Of a stretch of 64,000 nt of DNA, positions 1 through 9,805 are shown in pieces. A program made the position numbers and the translations under genes. Each line of letters starts with the position of its first letter. The first letter of the stretch is position 1. The DNA comes from Verrucomicrobiota bacterium JB023 (GTDB lineage Bacteria > Verrucomicrobiota > Verrucomicrobiia > Verrucomicrobiales > Akkermansiaceae), in the NCBI GenBank assembly GCA_030673895.1, contig JAUTCR010000052.1, positions 48,939-112,938 on the forward strand. The letters are read 5' to 3'. Below the pieces are notes generated by a model, which saw only the letters and a program-made list of their open reading frames with translations, had not been told where the DNA came from and ran no database searches.

Positions 1-425
1 TCCGCGACGTTGTCGAGGGGTGGCTCAGGGTTCACCTTGAAGAGGATCCAACCAATGTGGGCCCAGAAAAAACCATTCGAGATGTTGTAGGGGTCATCAT
101 CGTGGTCGGTGTGCTTGTGGTGGCGACGGTGGTCCGAGCACCAATTGAGCGCCGAGTTCTCGAAGGCGCAGGAGCCGAAAACGAGGGTGAACAGGCGGAC
201 GGGCCACTTGGCCTTGAATGAAAGGTGAGAAAAGAGGCGGTGATAGCCGAGCGTGATGCTCATCCCAGTGGCGATGATGTAAAAGAGCATCATTCCAGCT
301 TGGAACCAGTTGATGCCGTGGTGCCAAAGGTAAATGGGGGAGGCGACGAGGGCAAGAAGGGTAATGACCGAAAGAAAGACGGTATTGACCCAATTGACAC
401 GGGCGAACGGAATGCGGAGAGGCAT
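1..425 (-). CDS. Acyl-CoA/fatty-acid desaturase, N-terminal part (cut by window edge)
   Basis: A membrane di-iron fatty-acid desaturase, which introduces a cis double bond into an acyl chain (delta-9 type in this family). Only the first 141 codons lie in the window; the gene continues past position 1. Visible are a hydrophobic segment near residues 13-32, a second near 41-60, the first histidine box HRLFSH (residues 62-67) preceded by GY, and the second box DHRRHHKHTD (98-107) followed by DDPYN. This spacing is typical of the delta-9 acyl-CoA desaturase family; the third box would be off-window. The start is fixed because an in-frame TAA lies two codons upstream of the ATG. No clear Shine-Dalgarno sequence is seen. 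A longer open frame on the same strand in another phase is a shadow. Confidence 0.9.
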   Translation of the reverse strand, partial: MPLRIPFARVNWVNTVFLSVITLLALVASPIYLWHHGINWFQAGMMLFYIIATGMSITLGYHRLFSHLSFKAKWPVRLFTLVFGSCAFENSALNWCSDHRRHHKHTDHDDDPYNISNGFFWAHIGWILFKVNPEPPLDNVA

Positions 426-559
426 GTCTTATTTGTTTATTGTCTTTAGTGCCGAAATGGCAAAGGCGGGAGGATAGCGGAACGATTTCAACTGGCGAGC
501 CTAGATTGAGGAAAGTCATCCATTAAGATAAGGATGCCAATATCGACCGTATTCTGAGC

Positions 560-2587
<2,028 letters not shown>

Positions 2588-2599
2588 ATGAAAGGGAAA

Positions 2600-2634
2600 T
2601 CCCGCTGTGGCTCGGTGAACGAGTCGCAGCGGGA
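2600..2634. terminator. Hairpin between convergent genes, likely bidirectional terminator
   Basis: Arms TCCCGCTG (2600-2607) and CAGCGGGA (2627-2634) pair perfectly, and an inner CTCG/CGAG helix (2611-2614 with 2620-2623) extends the stem. It lies between the stop codons of the convergent S9 peptidase and TPR genes. There is no long T tract on either side, so efficiency is uncertain. Confidence 0.55.
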
Positions 2635-2651
2635 GATATCTCTTCCTTAAT

Positions 2652-3173
2652 TCATTTGCCCATGGGGCGAATGGCGATGGCGTGCTCGCTCCACACGGCC
2701 CGCGCTTTACCCTGCGACAGCACGTAGTCTAGAACGGCAGAGGCAGGGATGTTGCGGAGGCGAAGGTTAATCTTATTGTCCGCAATGCCGGAGCTCGAAT
2801 CGTCGAGGACGAAATTAGGGATGAATTCCTCCTCACTCGCTTGCTCGATCATCACGCCCAAGTCTTGCAGCACCTCCCGGAGCGGCGTGTCCTCGAAGTT
2901 GACTTGCTTGAGCCGTATCTTAGCCAACTGGCGTTTCTTGATTTTCACCTTCGCTTCGCCAGCCACATCTTTGAGGCTAAGAAGGCGGAAGCGGGCGTTG
3001 CCGTGCTGGGGATTGAGCCGGAGAGCTTGGGTATAGGCTGAGCGGGCGGTGGCTAGATTACCTTGCTCGAGGGCCGCTTCTCCTTGCTGGAAGTAGTCTT
3101 CAGCCGTCTTGGCATCGCCCAGGGCTGGGCCTGCGAGCAGCATCGCGCACAGGATGAGGGATGATGGTTTCAT
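2652..3173 (-). CDS. Exported TPR protein with secretin/TonB short N-terminal (STN-like) domain
   Basis: A 173-residue exported protein. Residues 1-20 form a signal peptide (MKPSSLILCAMLLAGPALGD). Residues 24-70 contain a TPR-type helical pair (YFQQGEAALEQGNLATARSAYTQAL). The C-terminal half (about 88-170) reads as a secretin/TonB short N-terminal domain: VNFEDTPLREVLQDLGVMIEQ, then NKINLRLRNIPASAVLDYVLSQ and a closing beta strand. Such domains are found in secretins and related envelope proteins. In Verrucomicrobiota many small TPR-plus-STN proteins of unknown role are known. No type II or IV secretion gene is adjacent. Function is therefore inferred only as far as 'periplasmic protein-binding module'. 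Confidence 0.75.
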   Translation of the reverse strand: MKPSSLILCAMLLAGPALGDAKTAEDYFQQGEAALEQGNLATARSAYTQALRLNPQHGNARFRLLSLKDVAGEAKVKIKKRQLAKIRLKQVNFEDTPLREVLQDLGVMIEQASEEEFIPNFVLDDSSSGIADNKINLRLRNIPASAVLDYVLSQGKARAVWSEHAIAIRPMGK

Positions 3174-3693
3174 TGTTTACTAGGTGTTGCGTTAAAGCCC
3201 GATCAGAATAGATCGAGCATTGAGTACACTATCTACCAAGGATGCAGACGTCAAGATAACGCGCTCTGACGAGAAAAGGAACGGGCGGCTCTGATTGCTA
3301 ACAGTCTATCTTCGTGAGGTATATTGAACTATCATTCAGCGATTAATCATCTAACTCCTAAGGCGCCTTCCGCCTGAACGCGCTGCTGAGGTGGGGACAC
3401 TCTGGGCGGCGGTGCTGAATTCCCTTCAATGCGGCCATTTGAAAGAAGTGCAGCCTCCTTGCCCGAAGACAAGGAGGCTGCAATCGCTACAAACTTCCAT
3501 GTGTTGCCTTGGAAGGGACTTTCATCCCCGCGTCCAGCCTCACACCGATAGGATGGGAAGATCCGATAGCGTGGTCAATAGTAAACAAAACTATTTATCA
3601 AATTGGTTAAATAGTTTGTTCGGTTGCTAGAAATCGCTGCTCCTTTTAACCTGTAGTTTTCCGAATTGCGGCAAGGAATCAACTTCGTGCATT
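3174..3693. other. Intergenic region between divergent genes
   Basis: No convincing gene. A 79-codon open frame at 3391-3630 has no ribosome binding site, no domain and runs through the hairpin at 3450-3481, so it is not called. The stretch is AT-richer than its surroundings near 3580-3640 and presumably holds the promoters of the divergent TPR and permease genes. I could not pick out confident -10/-35 boxes. Confidence 0.4.
3450..3481. repeat. Perfect 12-bp inverted repeat (hairpin)
   Basis: Arms GCAGCCTCCTTG (3450-3461) and CAAGGAGGCTGC (3470-3481) are perfectly complementary with an 8-nt spacer. No T run follows on either strand, so it is not a classical terminator. It could be an operator, an mRNA-stabilising hairpin or a dispersed palindromic repeat. 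It lies between divergent genes, where a terminator would not be expected. Confidence 0.6.
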
Positions 3694-4794
3694 TTGGATG
3701 GGCTTGCACTCGATCCAAGTGGCTCCGGAGCTGGAGCGGACGGGATAAGAGTGTCGCTGAGCGAGGATACCCGATTGAACAAACAGCGAATTCGGACCAG
3801 ACTGTCGGGCATGCAGGATGTCGACGAGTGGTGGCGTGAGCGTGATTTGCCCGAGAAGCTCGGACCGATGTTGTCCAAGGAGTTGAGGCAAGGTTTGCGG
3901 CGGGGGAGCTTCTTCCTTCCGTTCATCGGGATCCAGGTTCTGGCTGTCATCGCAATGGTCGTCGAATTTCAGATGAATGCGGACGATGTGGAGAAGAGCA
4001 CCCAGTATGGAGGGGTCCTCAATCTTCTCATGTTCTTCCCCGGAGACATGTTTTCCGGGCCGTTTTGGGTCGTGGCGGGCTTTGTTTGCCTCTTTCTCAT
4101 GCCGCTGGGCGGCTTGCTTCTGATGGGGCAGGAGCTCGAGGAGGGGAATCACGAGCTCTTGCTCATGACTCCGCTTTCCCGCTGGAAGGTGGTGCGAGGC
4201 AAATTCCTCGTTATCTGGGGGATCTGTCTCCTGACTTTCTCCTCCCTGCTTCCTTATGCGATCGTTCGCTACTTCATCGGAGGGATCGACGTGACGCGGA
4301 ATCTGGCTCTCGCGTTCACCGTCATTCTTGGCTCAGGGATGTTTGCGGCTGGTGCGATTGGAGCATCATCGTTCCGAGGAATAGGAGCCCGTATTATGAT
4401 TCTGTTCCTCTTCGTTATTTCCATGCTGGCTTCTTGTGGCCCGCCGATGATGGCGGCGGCCGCGCACGAAGATAAGGCCGGCATCTGGTTTCATCTCAAT
4501 GCCTTGGGAGGGTGGTTCTGCTTTACGGTCTTGGGCTTGGCCATGGCTCGGTCCCGGATCCGCCTGGTTGTTCACCATTATGAAGTTAAGCCAAGCTGGA
4601 TGATCGTCGGTATCCTCATTTTTACGCCATTCGTCGCGGGGATGGCAACGGCGGTGACCTTTGGCTACGCCGGACTCTTGGGGTTGGTCGCGATGGGCCT
4701 TGTGGGCTGGTATGCTGATGTGACGCCCAAAGCTGCCAGCTGGGTGACTGCGCCGAATCCCAACATTCCGAAGCCACCCGACTTGCCGACTTGA
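3694..4794 (+). CDS. ABC-2-type multispanning membrane permease
   Basis: A polytopic membrane protein. The clearly conserved part starts around residue 57 with LSKELRQGLRRGSFFLPF, a cytosolic lead-in typical of ABC-2 export permeases in this phylum. About six or seven hydrophobic segments follow (roughly residues 72-90, 120-145, 167-190, 200-225, 236-255, 268-285, 306-350). MGQELEEGNHELLLMTPLSRWKVVRGK between the second and third helices resembles the intracellular loop that contacts the ATPase. No ABC ATPase lies nearby, so the partner must be encoded elsewhere. The first 39 residues are low-complexity and unconserved in appearance; an ATG at 3811 (MQDVDEWW) is a likelier start. The rhomboid-like gene follows 31 bases later, suggesting a two-gene unit. 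Confidence 0.65.
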   Translation: MDGLALDPSGSGAGADGIRVSLSEDTRLNKQRIRTRLSGMQDVDEWWRERDLPEKLGPMLSKELRQGLRRGSFFLPFIGIQVLAVIAMVVEFQMNADDVEKSTQYGGVLNLLMFFPGDMFSGPFWVVAGFVCLFLMPLGGLLLMGQELEEGNHELLLMTPLSRWKVVRGKFLVIWGICLLTFSSLLPYAIVRYFIGGIDVTRNLALAFTVILGSGMFAAGAIGASSFRGIGARIMILFLFVISMLASCGPPMMAAAAHEDKAGIWFHLNALGGWFCFTVLGLAMARSRIRLVVHHYEVKPSWMIVGILIFTPFVAGMATAVTFGYAGLLGLVAMGLVGWYADVTPKAASWVTAPNPNIPKPPDLPT

Positions 4795-4825
4795 GCTGGA
4801 GCCATTCCCGACCTACTTTCTTTCC

Positions 4826-5689
4826 GTGAACTACTCCGGCGGGCGATTGATGAGGGAGAACTGGGCTCCTCCCCTGTTTCATTTGGGCAAAGTGCCGATC
4901 AATCTCACTCTCCTGGTCATTCTCCTGCAAGCCGTCGGCATGCTTGCGGTCGTCATGCGCCCAGAGTTCTTTCTCCAGCTGGGTGAAGTTTCTGCGAGTC
5001 AAATTGCCGAGGGTCAATTTTTGACCGTCCTGACGTATCCTTTTCTCGAGCCACCTTCCTTTTGGCTCTTCCTCGGATGGTTCTTCTTCTTCAGCTATGG
5101 CGGGATGCTGGAGGCGGATCTGGGGAGGGAGAAGTATGCTAAATTGCTCGTCTCCGTGATGCTGTTGCCGGTGGCGATTGTCGTCTTACTCGGCTTTGCT
5201 GGCATTCCCGGAGTCTTGCTGGGCTCTCATATCCCACACCTTTCCATCTTTGTGGCGGCAATCGCGATGATGCCGCATGTCCCAATGGCTTGGCTGAACA
5301 TACCTATCAAGTGGCTGGCTGTCGTCTTCGTCGGGCTTGCGCTCTTGCAATTCGTGATGATGAGGAACATTTGCTCGGCGGCTGCTCTCGTGGCAAATTG
5401 CGCCTTGGTCGTCTGGTGGATGAGGCAGCATGGGCATGTGAGCCAGTGGAACGTGATGGGCGACATCCTGGGCCCTCGCGGCGGCTCGGGACGGGCTCCC
5501 AAGCGCCGGACGAAAAAGGCGAGGCTCGCGAAGCGGAAGAGCTACGAAACCAAGCTTCGCCCGCGCGCCGAGATCAAGCCCTCGAGACGCCAGGACATCG
5601 ACCAGATCCTCGACAAGATCAACGAGCAGGGCCTCCACTCCCTCACCGAGGAAGAGCGCCGCATCCTCAAAGAGGCCTCGCAGAAATAG
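4826..5689 (+). CDS. Rhomboid-like membrane protein with C-terminal DUF6576-like tail, apparently inactive
   Basis: A 287-residue membrane protein with about five or six hydrophobic helices (roughly 25-45, 78-97, 108-128, 136-155, 160-180, 185-200), then a basic linker (GRAPKRRTKKARLAKRK) and a helical tail, IDQILDKINEQGLHSLTEEE, that matches the DUF6576 region found at the end of rhomboid-family proteins. The catalytic GxSG serine of rhomboid proteases is not present: the corresponding helix reads GSHIPHLSIF. The histidine of the last helix is also not evident. It is probably a pseudo-rhomboid with a binding or chaperone-like role. The GTG start is uncertain; an ATG at 4850 (MRENWAPP) is an alternative. 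Confidence 0.65.
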   Translation: MNYSGGRLMRENWAPPLFHLGKVPINLTLLVILLQAVGMLAVVMRPEFFLQLGEVSASQIAEGQFLTVLTYPFLEPPSFWLFLGWFFFFSYGGMLEADLGREKYAKLLVSVMLLPVAIVVLLGFAGIPGVLLGSHIPHLSIFVAAIAMMPHVPMAWLNIPIKWLAVVFVGLALLQFVMMRNICSAAALVANCALVVWWMRQHGHVSQWNVMGDILGPRGGSGRAPKRRTKKARLAKRKSYETKLRPRAEIKPSRRQDIDQILDKINEQGLHSLTEEERRILKEASQK

Positions 5690-5834
5690 GTGTCTCCATC
5701 GCCTTTTCTGCCTTCTCTTTACTGCGGTCGGACTTCCGGAGGCCTAAGGGCTGGCCAATCAGGTGACCTTGAGGGTTAATCAGCGGCCTCCGATGCCGCA
5801 GGCTGCGCGCATTGGCTGAACCAGAGACAAGTAA

Positions 5835-6659
5835 ATGACCGACGAGGAGATGATTTCATGCGCTGACAAGGGGCGCCAGATCGAGAGGTTGAGAGCTATC
5901 ATGCACCGCCTGCGGGCGCCGGGCGGGTGCCCCTGGGATGCGGAGCAGACCCATGAGTCTCTGGTGCCCAATTTGTTGGAAGAAGCTTATGAAGTGGTCG
6001 CGGCCATTCGCGAGAGCGACGAAGAGAATCTCCAGGAAGAGCTGGGAGACCTGCTGCTGCAAGTTGTCTTCCACAGTGAATTGGCTGCCGAGGAGCAGCG
6101 TTTCGACATGGATGAGGTGGCCCGGGGCGTCTCTGACAAGTTGGTCCGCCGGCACCCGCATGTCTTTGGAGACAAAGCGGCTGGGGATAGTGGAGCTGTT
6201 CTCAAGCAATGGGAGGAAATTAAGCGTGCGGAGAAGGGTGATGAGGAGAAGCCTTACCTTCATGGAGTTGGCAAGGGCTTGCCGGCTCTTTTGCGCGGCG
6301 CGAAGATTCAGAAAAAAGCCTCGAAGGTGGGCTTCGACTGGCCGGATCCCAAGGGAATCGCGGACAAGATCGAGGAAGAATTTGGAGAGGTGAAGGACGA
6401 ACTTGAGCGCTACCTGGCGGAAGGTGACAATCGGGAGGCGCTGGAGGGAGAGATCGGGGATCTGCTCTTCATCGTCGTTAATCTGGCGCGGAAGCTAAAG
6501 ATTGACCCGGAAGTCGCGCTGGAAGGCACCAACCGCAAGTTCGAGAAACGCTTCGGCTATCTGGAGGCCAAGTTACGAGAGAAAGGCATGAGTCTGGAAG
6601 ACGCCTCCATGGAGGAGATGGATTCCCTCTGGGACGAGGCGAAGACACTGGCCAAATAA
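5835..6659 (+). CDS. mazG: Nucleoside triphosphate pyrophosphohydrolase MazG
   Basis: Hydrolyses (d)NTPs to the monophosphate and pyrophosphate; it helps clear non-canonical nucleotides and can modulate stringent-response signals. At 274 residues it has the usual tandem-domain length. The first domain shows LRAPGGCPWDAEQTHESL, the LLEEAYEV helix and EELGDLLLQVVFHSELA with the conserved EExxE/D metal ligands. The RRHPHVFGD and VLKQWEEIKRAEKG motifs between domains are diagnostic. The second domain repeats the pattern in KIEEEFGEVKDEL and EIGDLLFIVVNLARKLKIDPE. The ATG start at 5835 fits family length. The lipoprotein gene begins 27 bases after the stop, so the two may be co-transcribed. Confidence 0.96.
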   Translation: MTDEEMISCADKGRQIERLRAIMHRLRAPGGCPWDAEQTHESLVPNLLEEAYEVVAAIRESDEENLQEELGDLLLQVVFHSELAAEEQRFDMDEVARGVSDKLVRRHPHVFGDKAAGDSGAVLKQWEEIKRAEKGDEEKPYLHGVGKGLPALLRGAKIQKKASKVGFDWPDPKGIADKIEEEFGEVKDELERYLAEGDNREALEGEIGDLLFIVVNLARKLKIDPEVALEGTNRKFEKRFGYLEAKLREKGMSLEDASMEEMDSLWDEAKTLAK

Positions 6660-6686
6660 GAATCGAAAGGAGACGAGAAGAGAACG

Positions 6687-7103
6687 ATGCGACTGATTGC
6701 CTGCCTAACAAGCGCTCTCACCTTGGTATTGGCTAGTTGCGGCCACGTGTCCCGCAATGTCTTGTTGCCGGAAACTGGTCGCGGGAGGTTCACCGAGAGC
6801 GGAGAGAAGGTCTTGCCCGTGGCCTCGATTCCGGTAGGCGAGAAAACTCTGGCCTACAAGAGTCGGGTTGGCTTCCCGCCCATGTTCGGCGGCTATTTTC
6901 CCACCTTGATGGTTGGGGATGAGTCGGTGGCGAAAGTCGATTATGTGAACCGCTCGAGAGGAAGTGATACCTACCTGACCGGCTTGCAGCCCGGTGAGAC
7001 CCTGGTTTACGTCGTCAACGCGGCGGGAAAGCCTCGTCAGGATGAGCTTGATCCCCGCAGTGCGTCCTACCGCCTGCGGGTCCTTGCCCAGCCACTGGAT
7101 TAG
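6687..7103 (+). CDS. Small secreted lipoprotein of unknown function
   Basis: A 138-residue protein with a type II signal peptide: hydrophobic residues 4-16 followed by the lipobox LASC, making Cys19 the lipidated residue. The mature part contains a GFPPMFGGYFPTLMVGDESVAKVDY stretch and TGLQPGETLVYVVN, a short beta pattern resembling a Big_2-like fold (substrate value plus 'G-ETL-Y-VN'). I do not recognise a named family. An AGGAGA-like ribosome binding site sits just upstream of the ATG. The stop overlaps the stop of the convergent M42 peptidase gene by 4 bases, leaving no room for a terminator between them. Confidence 0.75.
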   Translation: MRLIACLTSALTLVLASCGHVSRNVLLPETGRGRFTESGEKVLPVASIPVGEKTLAYKSRVGFPPMFGGYFPTLMVGDESVAKVDYVNRSRGSDTYLTGLQPGETLVYVVNAAGKPRQDELDPRSASYRLRVLAQPLD

Positions 7104-8176
7104 AGCTTGTGCTCGAACGCGTTCTTGGGCTTGAGGTCGAGCACGAGATTGGCAAGAAGCTTGATGATGTCCTCGATGTCGCTCTTGTGCGCGGTCTCCA
7201 CGACCGAGTGCATGCAGCGGAGAGGTAATGACACCAGTGCGGAAGGGATTCCACTGTGAACATCGTAGATGGAGTCCGTGTCCGTGCCGGTGAAGCGGCC
7301 CGCGGCTTCATGCTGGATCTCGATGCCAGACTTGTCGGCGATATCCATCAGCTTCTCGACCATGAGCGGGTGGTTGGCTGCCCCGTGGGTGAGGGAGGGC
7401 CCTCCGCCGAGGGTGACCTCGCCATGTTGGGATTGATCGATGCTGGGTGTATCCGTGGCGTGGGTGACGTCGAGACAAACGCAAGCGGTAGGGTGTAGGC
7501 GATTGGTTGCCATCTTGGCTCCGTAGCCGCCAATCTCTTCCTGCACGGCATTGAGGCAGACGAGGTTCCAGGCCGGCTTCTTCTTAGCCTTCGAGACCAG
7601 CTTCAGCACTTGGGCGATGATGTACCCGCCCACGCGGTTATCGAGAGCGCGTGAGACAAGGAGGTCCTCGCCCATCTCCATCGGGCCGTCGGTATAGACG
7701 GCGGGGTGACCGACACGGATCCCCCGGGCCGCTACTTCTTCCCGATTGGATGCTCCGATATCCACCCAGAGCTGATGAACCTTCGGCGCCTTCTCATTGG
7801 CGAGGGAGTCGCGCCGCAGATGGATGGCGGTATTCCCGATGATTCCGATGACGTCCCCCTTGTCGCCAAGGAGGCGCAGGCGGCGACCGCGGGCGGTGGC
7901 GGCATCGGAGCCACCCAAGCGGTCGACCCGGAGGAAGCCGTCCTTGGTCACATGCTTCACGATGTAGCCGATCTCATCGGCGTGCGCTTCCAGCATGAGG
8001 GTCTTGTCGCTTGTTCCCTCAATCGTGGCCCAAGTGGAGCCGTAGGTGTCGCACTCCACGGAGTCCGCGTATTCCTTCGCGAAGTCGGCCCACACCCGTT
8101 GCCCCGGCATTTCCCATCCGGTGGGGCTGGGGGTCTCAAGGAGTTGAAAAAGAAAGTCGCGGTCAGCTTTGGTCAT
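7100..8176 (-). CDS. M42 family metallopeptidase (glutamyl aminopeptidase/endoglucanase type)
   Basis: A cytosolic co-catalytic di-zinc aminopeptidase of the M42 (TET-like) family that trims N-terminal residues from peptides. Motifs present: MLEAHADEIGYIV (metal-binding His and Asp), RALDNRVGGYI (bridging Asp), NAVQEEIGGYGA (catalytic Glu-Glu), CLDVTHATDTPS (metal Asp) and RCMHSVVETAH (last metal His). The start at 8176 (MTKADRDFLFQLLETPSPTG) gives 358 residues, the family length; an upstream in-frame ATG at 8266 would add 30 unconserved residues and is disfavoured. No strong Shine-Dalgarno sequence is visible for either. The stop overlaps the convergent lipoprotein gene by 4 bases. Confidence 0.93.
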   Translation of the reverse strand: MTKADRDFLFQLLETPSPTGWEMPGQRVWADFAKEYADSVECDTYGSTWATIEGTSDKTLMLEAHADEIGYIVKHVTKDGFLRVDRLGGSDAATARGRRLRLLGDKGDVIGIIGNTAIHLRRDSLANEKAPKVHQLWVDIGASNREEVAARGIRVGHPAVYTDGPMEMGEDLLVSRALDNRVGGYIIAQVLKLVSKAKKKPAWNLVCLNAVQEEIGGYGAKMATNRLHPTACVCLDVTHATDTPSIDQSQHGEVTLGGGPSLTHGAANHPLMVEKLMDIADKSGIEIQHEAAGRFTGTDTDSIYDVHSGIPSALVSLPLRCMHSVVETAHKSDIEDIIKLLANLVLDLKPKNAFEHKL

Positions 8177-8298
8177 GGAGGAGATACAAGACGGGAGACC
8201 GCAAGATTCAAGGATTATGGATGTGTTGCACCTTCCTCGCGAGACACTCGCCAAAGCCGTTGGCAAAGGCGGTCGCGCCTGACTGCTTCTTCTGTGAA

Positions 8299-9633
8299 TC
8301 AGCTCTGACGCAACCAGCTGAAGAAGGCCTCCTCTCCGGGGGTCATCGGGATGGAAGCCTTCGGCTCATCCGCCAGGCAGGCCAAGCGCTCCGGGATCTC
8401 GACAGCACCTTTTCCAAGCTCTTCCTCCATCGTGGGGAGAAACTTGGAGGGATGGGCGGTGGAGAGGATGATGCGGTGTCCTTGACTGACTGTGCCCTTG
8501 GCGGCCAGATAGCCGACTGCGGTGTGCGGGCACATCGCGTAGCGGAATTCGTCCCAGACCTCGCGGATGGCTTCACGGGTTTGTTCGTCGGTGAAGGATG
8601 CCCCACGGATCGAGGCCCGCATCGCGGTGAGGGCGTCCGCGTCGCCTAGCTGCTCGGCTTCGGGTTTGTCGGGGCGGGCAAAGAGATCGACCATGCGGGC
8701 GAAGTTCGAAGGCGCGCCCACGTCCATGGCATTGGAAATCGTCGCGACGGAAGGGCGGGGATCATACTGGCCATTTAGTAGATAATTGGGGACGACATCA
8801 TTGACATTTGTGGCGGCGACAAAGCCAGCGACCGGGAGGCCCATCCGGTGGGCCAGGAGCCCGGCAGTGAGGTTGCCGAAATTACCTGATGGAACGATGA
8901 AGGTGGCCTCGCTGTCTTCGGGCAGTTGGCGGGCAGCATCGAAGTAGTAGAAAGATTGCGGGATCAGACGAGAGATGTTGATCGAGTTCGCACTAGTGAG
9001 ATTGAGTTTCTCGGAGAGTTCCCGGTCGGCGAAGGCCGCCTTCACGAGACGCTGGCAGTCATCGAAGGTGCCGTCCACTTCGAGCGCGGTGATGTTGCCG
9101 CCCAGGGTGGTGAGCTGCTTCTCCTGCAAGCCGGAGACCTTGCCGGAAGGGTAGAGGATGATCACCCGGGTGCCGGGCACGTTGTGGAAGGCGCTCGCTA
9201 CGGCGCCTCCCGTATCTCCCGAGGTCGCGACCAGCACGGTGAGTTCGCGCCCGTCGTCCTTGGTCAGGTGGCCCATCAGACGGGCCATGAAGCGGGCGCC
9301 GAAGTCCTTGAAGGCGAGCGTAGGACCATGGAATAGCTCTAGCACCGAGAGGTCGTTGCCGAGGGAATGCAGGGGAGCGGGAAAATTGATGGCCCCGGCT
9401 ACGAGCGAGCGAAGTTCATCCTCCGGGATCGCTCCCTGAAAGAGGTGGCTGGTTACCCGGTAGCCAAGTTCCGCGAGGGATATCTCCCTCCAATCATCCC
9501 AGAAGGATGCCGGTAAGGGCTGGATCTCCTCCGGCATGTAGAGGCCCCGGTCCGAAGGCAAGGAGCGAAGAACAGCCTCCTTGAGGGGCTGGATATTGCG
9601 GCGATTGTTGGTGGAGTAGTATTGGGTTGCCAT
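8299..9633 (-). CDS. thrC: Threonine synthase
   Basis: Converts O-phosphohomoserine to threonine with pyridoxal phosphate. The 444-residue protein starts MATQYYSTNN and has the N-terminal SDRGLYMPE signature of threonine synthases. Lys109 in FHGPTLAFKDFGARF is the Schiff-base lysine. VATSGDTGGAVASAF binds the cofactor phosphate, and FIVPSGNFGNLTAG follows. The length matches the shorter bacterial class that lacks the plant SAM-binding extension. The pathway partner homoserine kinase lies on the same strand about 0.7 kb upstream, but a divergent redoxin gene separates them, so they are not a simple operon. Confidence 0.97.
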   Translation of the reverse strand: MATQYYSTNNRRNIQPLKEAVLRSLPSDRGLYMPEEIQPLPASFWDDWREISLAELGYRVTSHLFQGAIPEDELRSLVAGAINFPAPLHSLGNDLSVLELFHGPTLAFKDFGARFMARLMGHLTKDDGRELTVLVATSGDTGGAVASAFHNVPGTRVIILYPSGKVSGLQEKQLTTLGGNITALEVDGTFDDCQRLVKAAFADRELSEKLNLTSANSINISRLIPQSFYYFDAARQLPEDSEATFIVPSGNFGNLTAGLLAHRMGLPVAGFVAATNVNDVVPNYLLNGQYDPRPSVATISNAMDVGAPSNFARMVDLFARPDKPEAEQLGDADALTAMRASIRGASFTDEQTREAIREVWDEFRYAMCPHTAVGYLAAKGTVSQGHRIILSTAHPSKFLPTMEEELGKGAVEIPERLACLADEPKASIPMTPGEEAFFSWLRQS

Positions 9634-9805
9634 CTCGCTGTGGCCGTCAAGCTAACGGTTTTTTCGGCGAAAACGGAAGCCTCTTTCGGGGCCTGGCGGC
9701 GAGCTCGCAGGGGTCAAGGTATTCTCCATTTGCACGATTACGAGGCTGGGGCACCTTGGGTGGTCGGTCTTTCGAGGCCGGCAGATGAACCCAAATTACT
9801 GAATT

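Noticed and set aside
97..519. A 140-residue minus-strand open frame
   Set aside because: It overlaps the desaturase in another phase, and has no motif. The desaturase frame carries both histidine boxes.
3391..3630. A 79-codon plus-strand open frame
   Set aside because: It crosses a strong hairpin, has no ribosome binding site and no recognisable domain.
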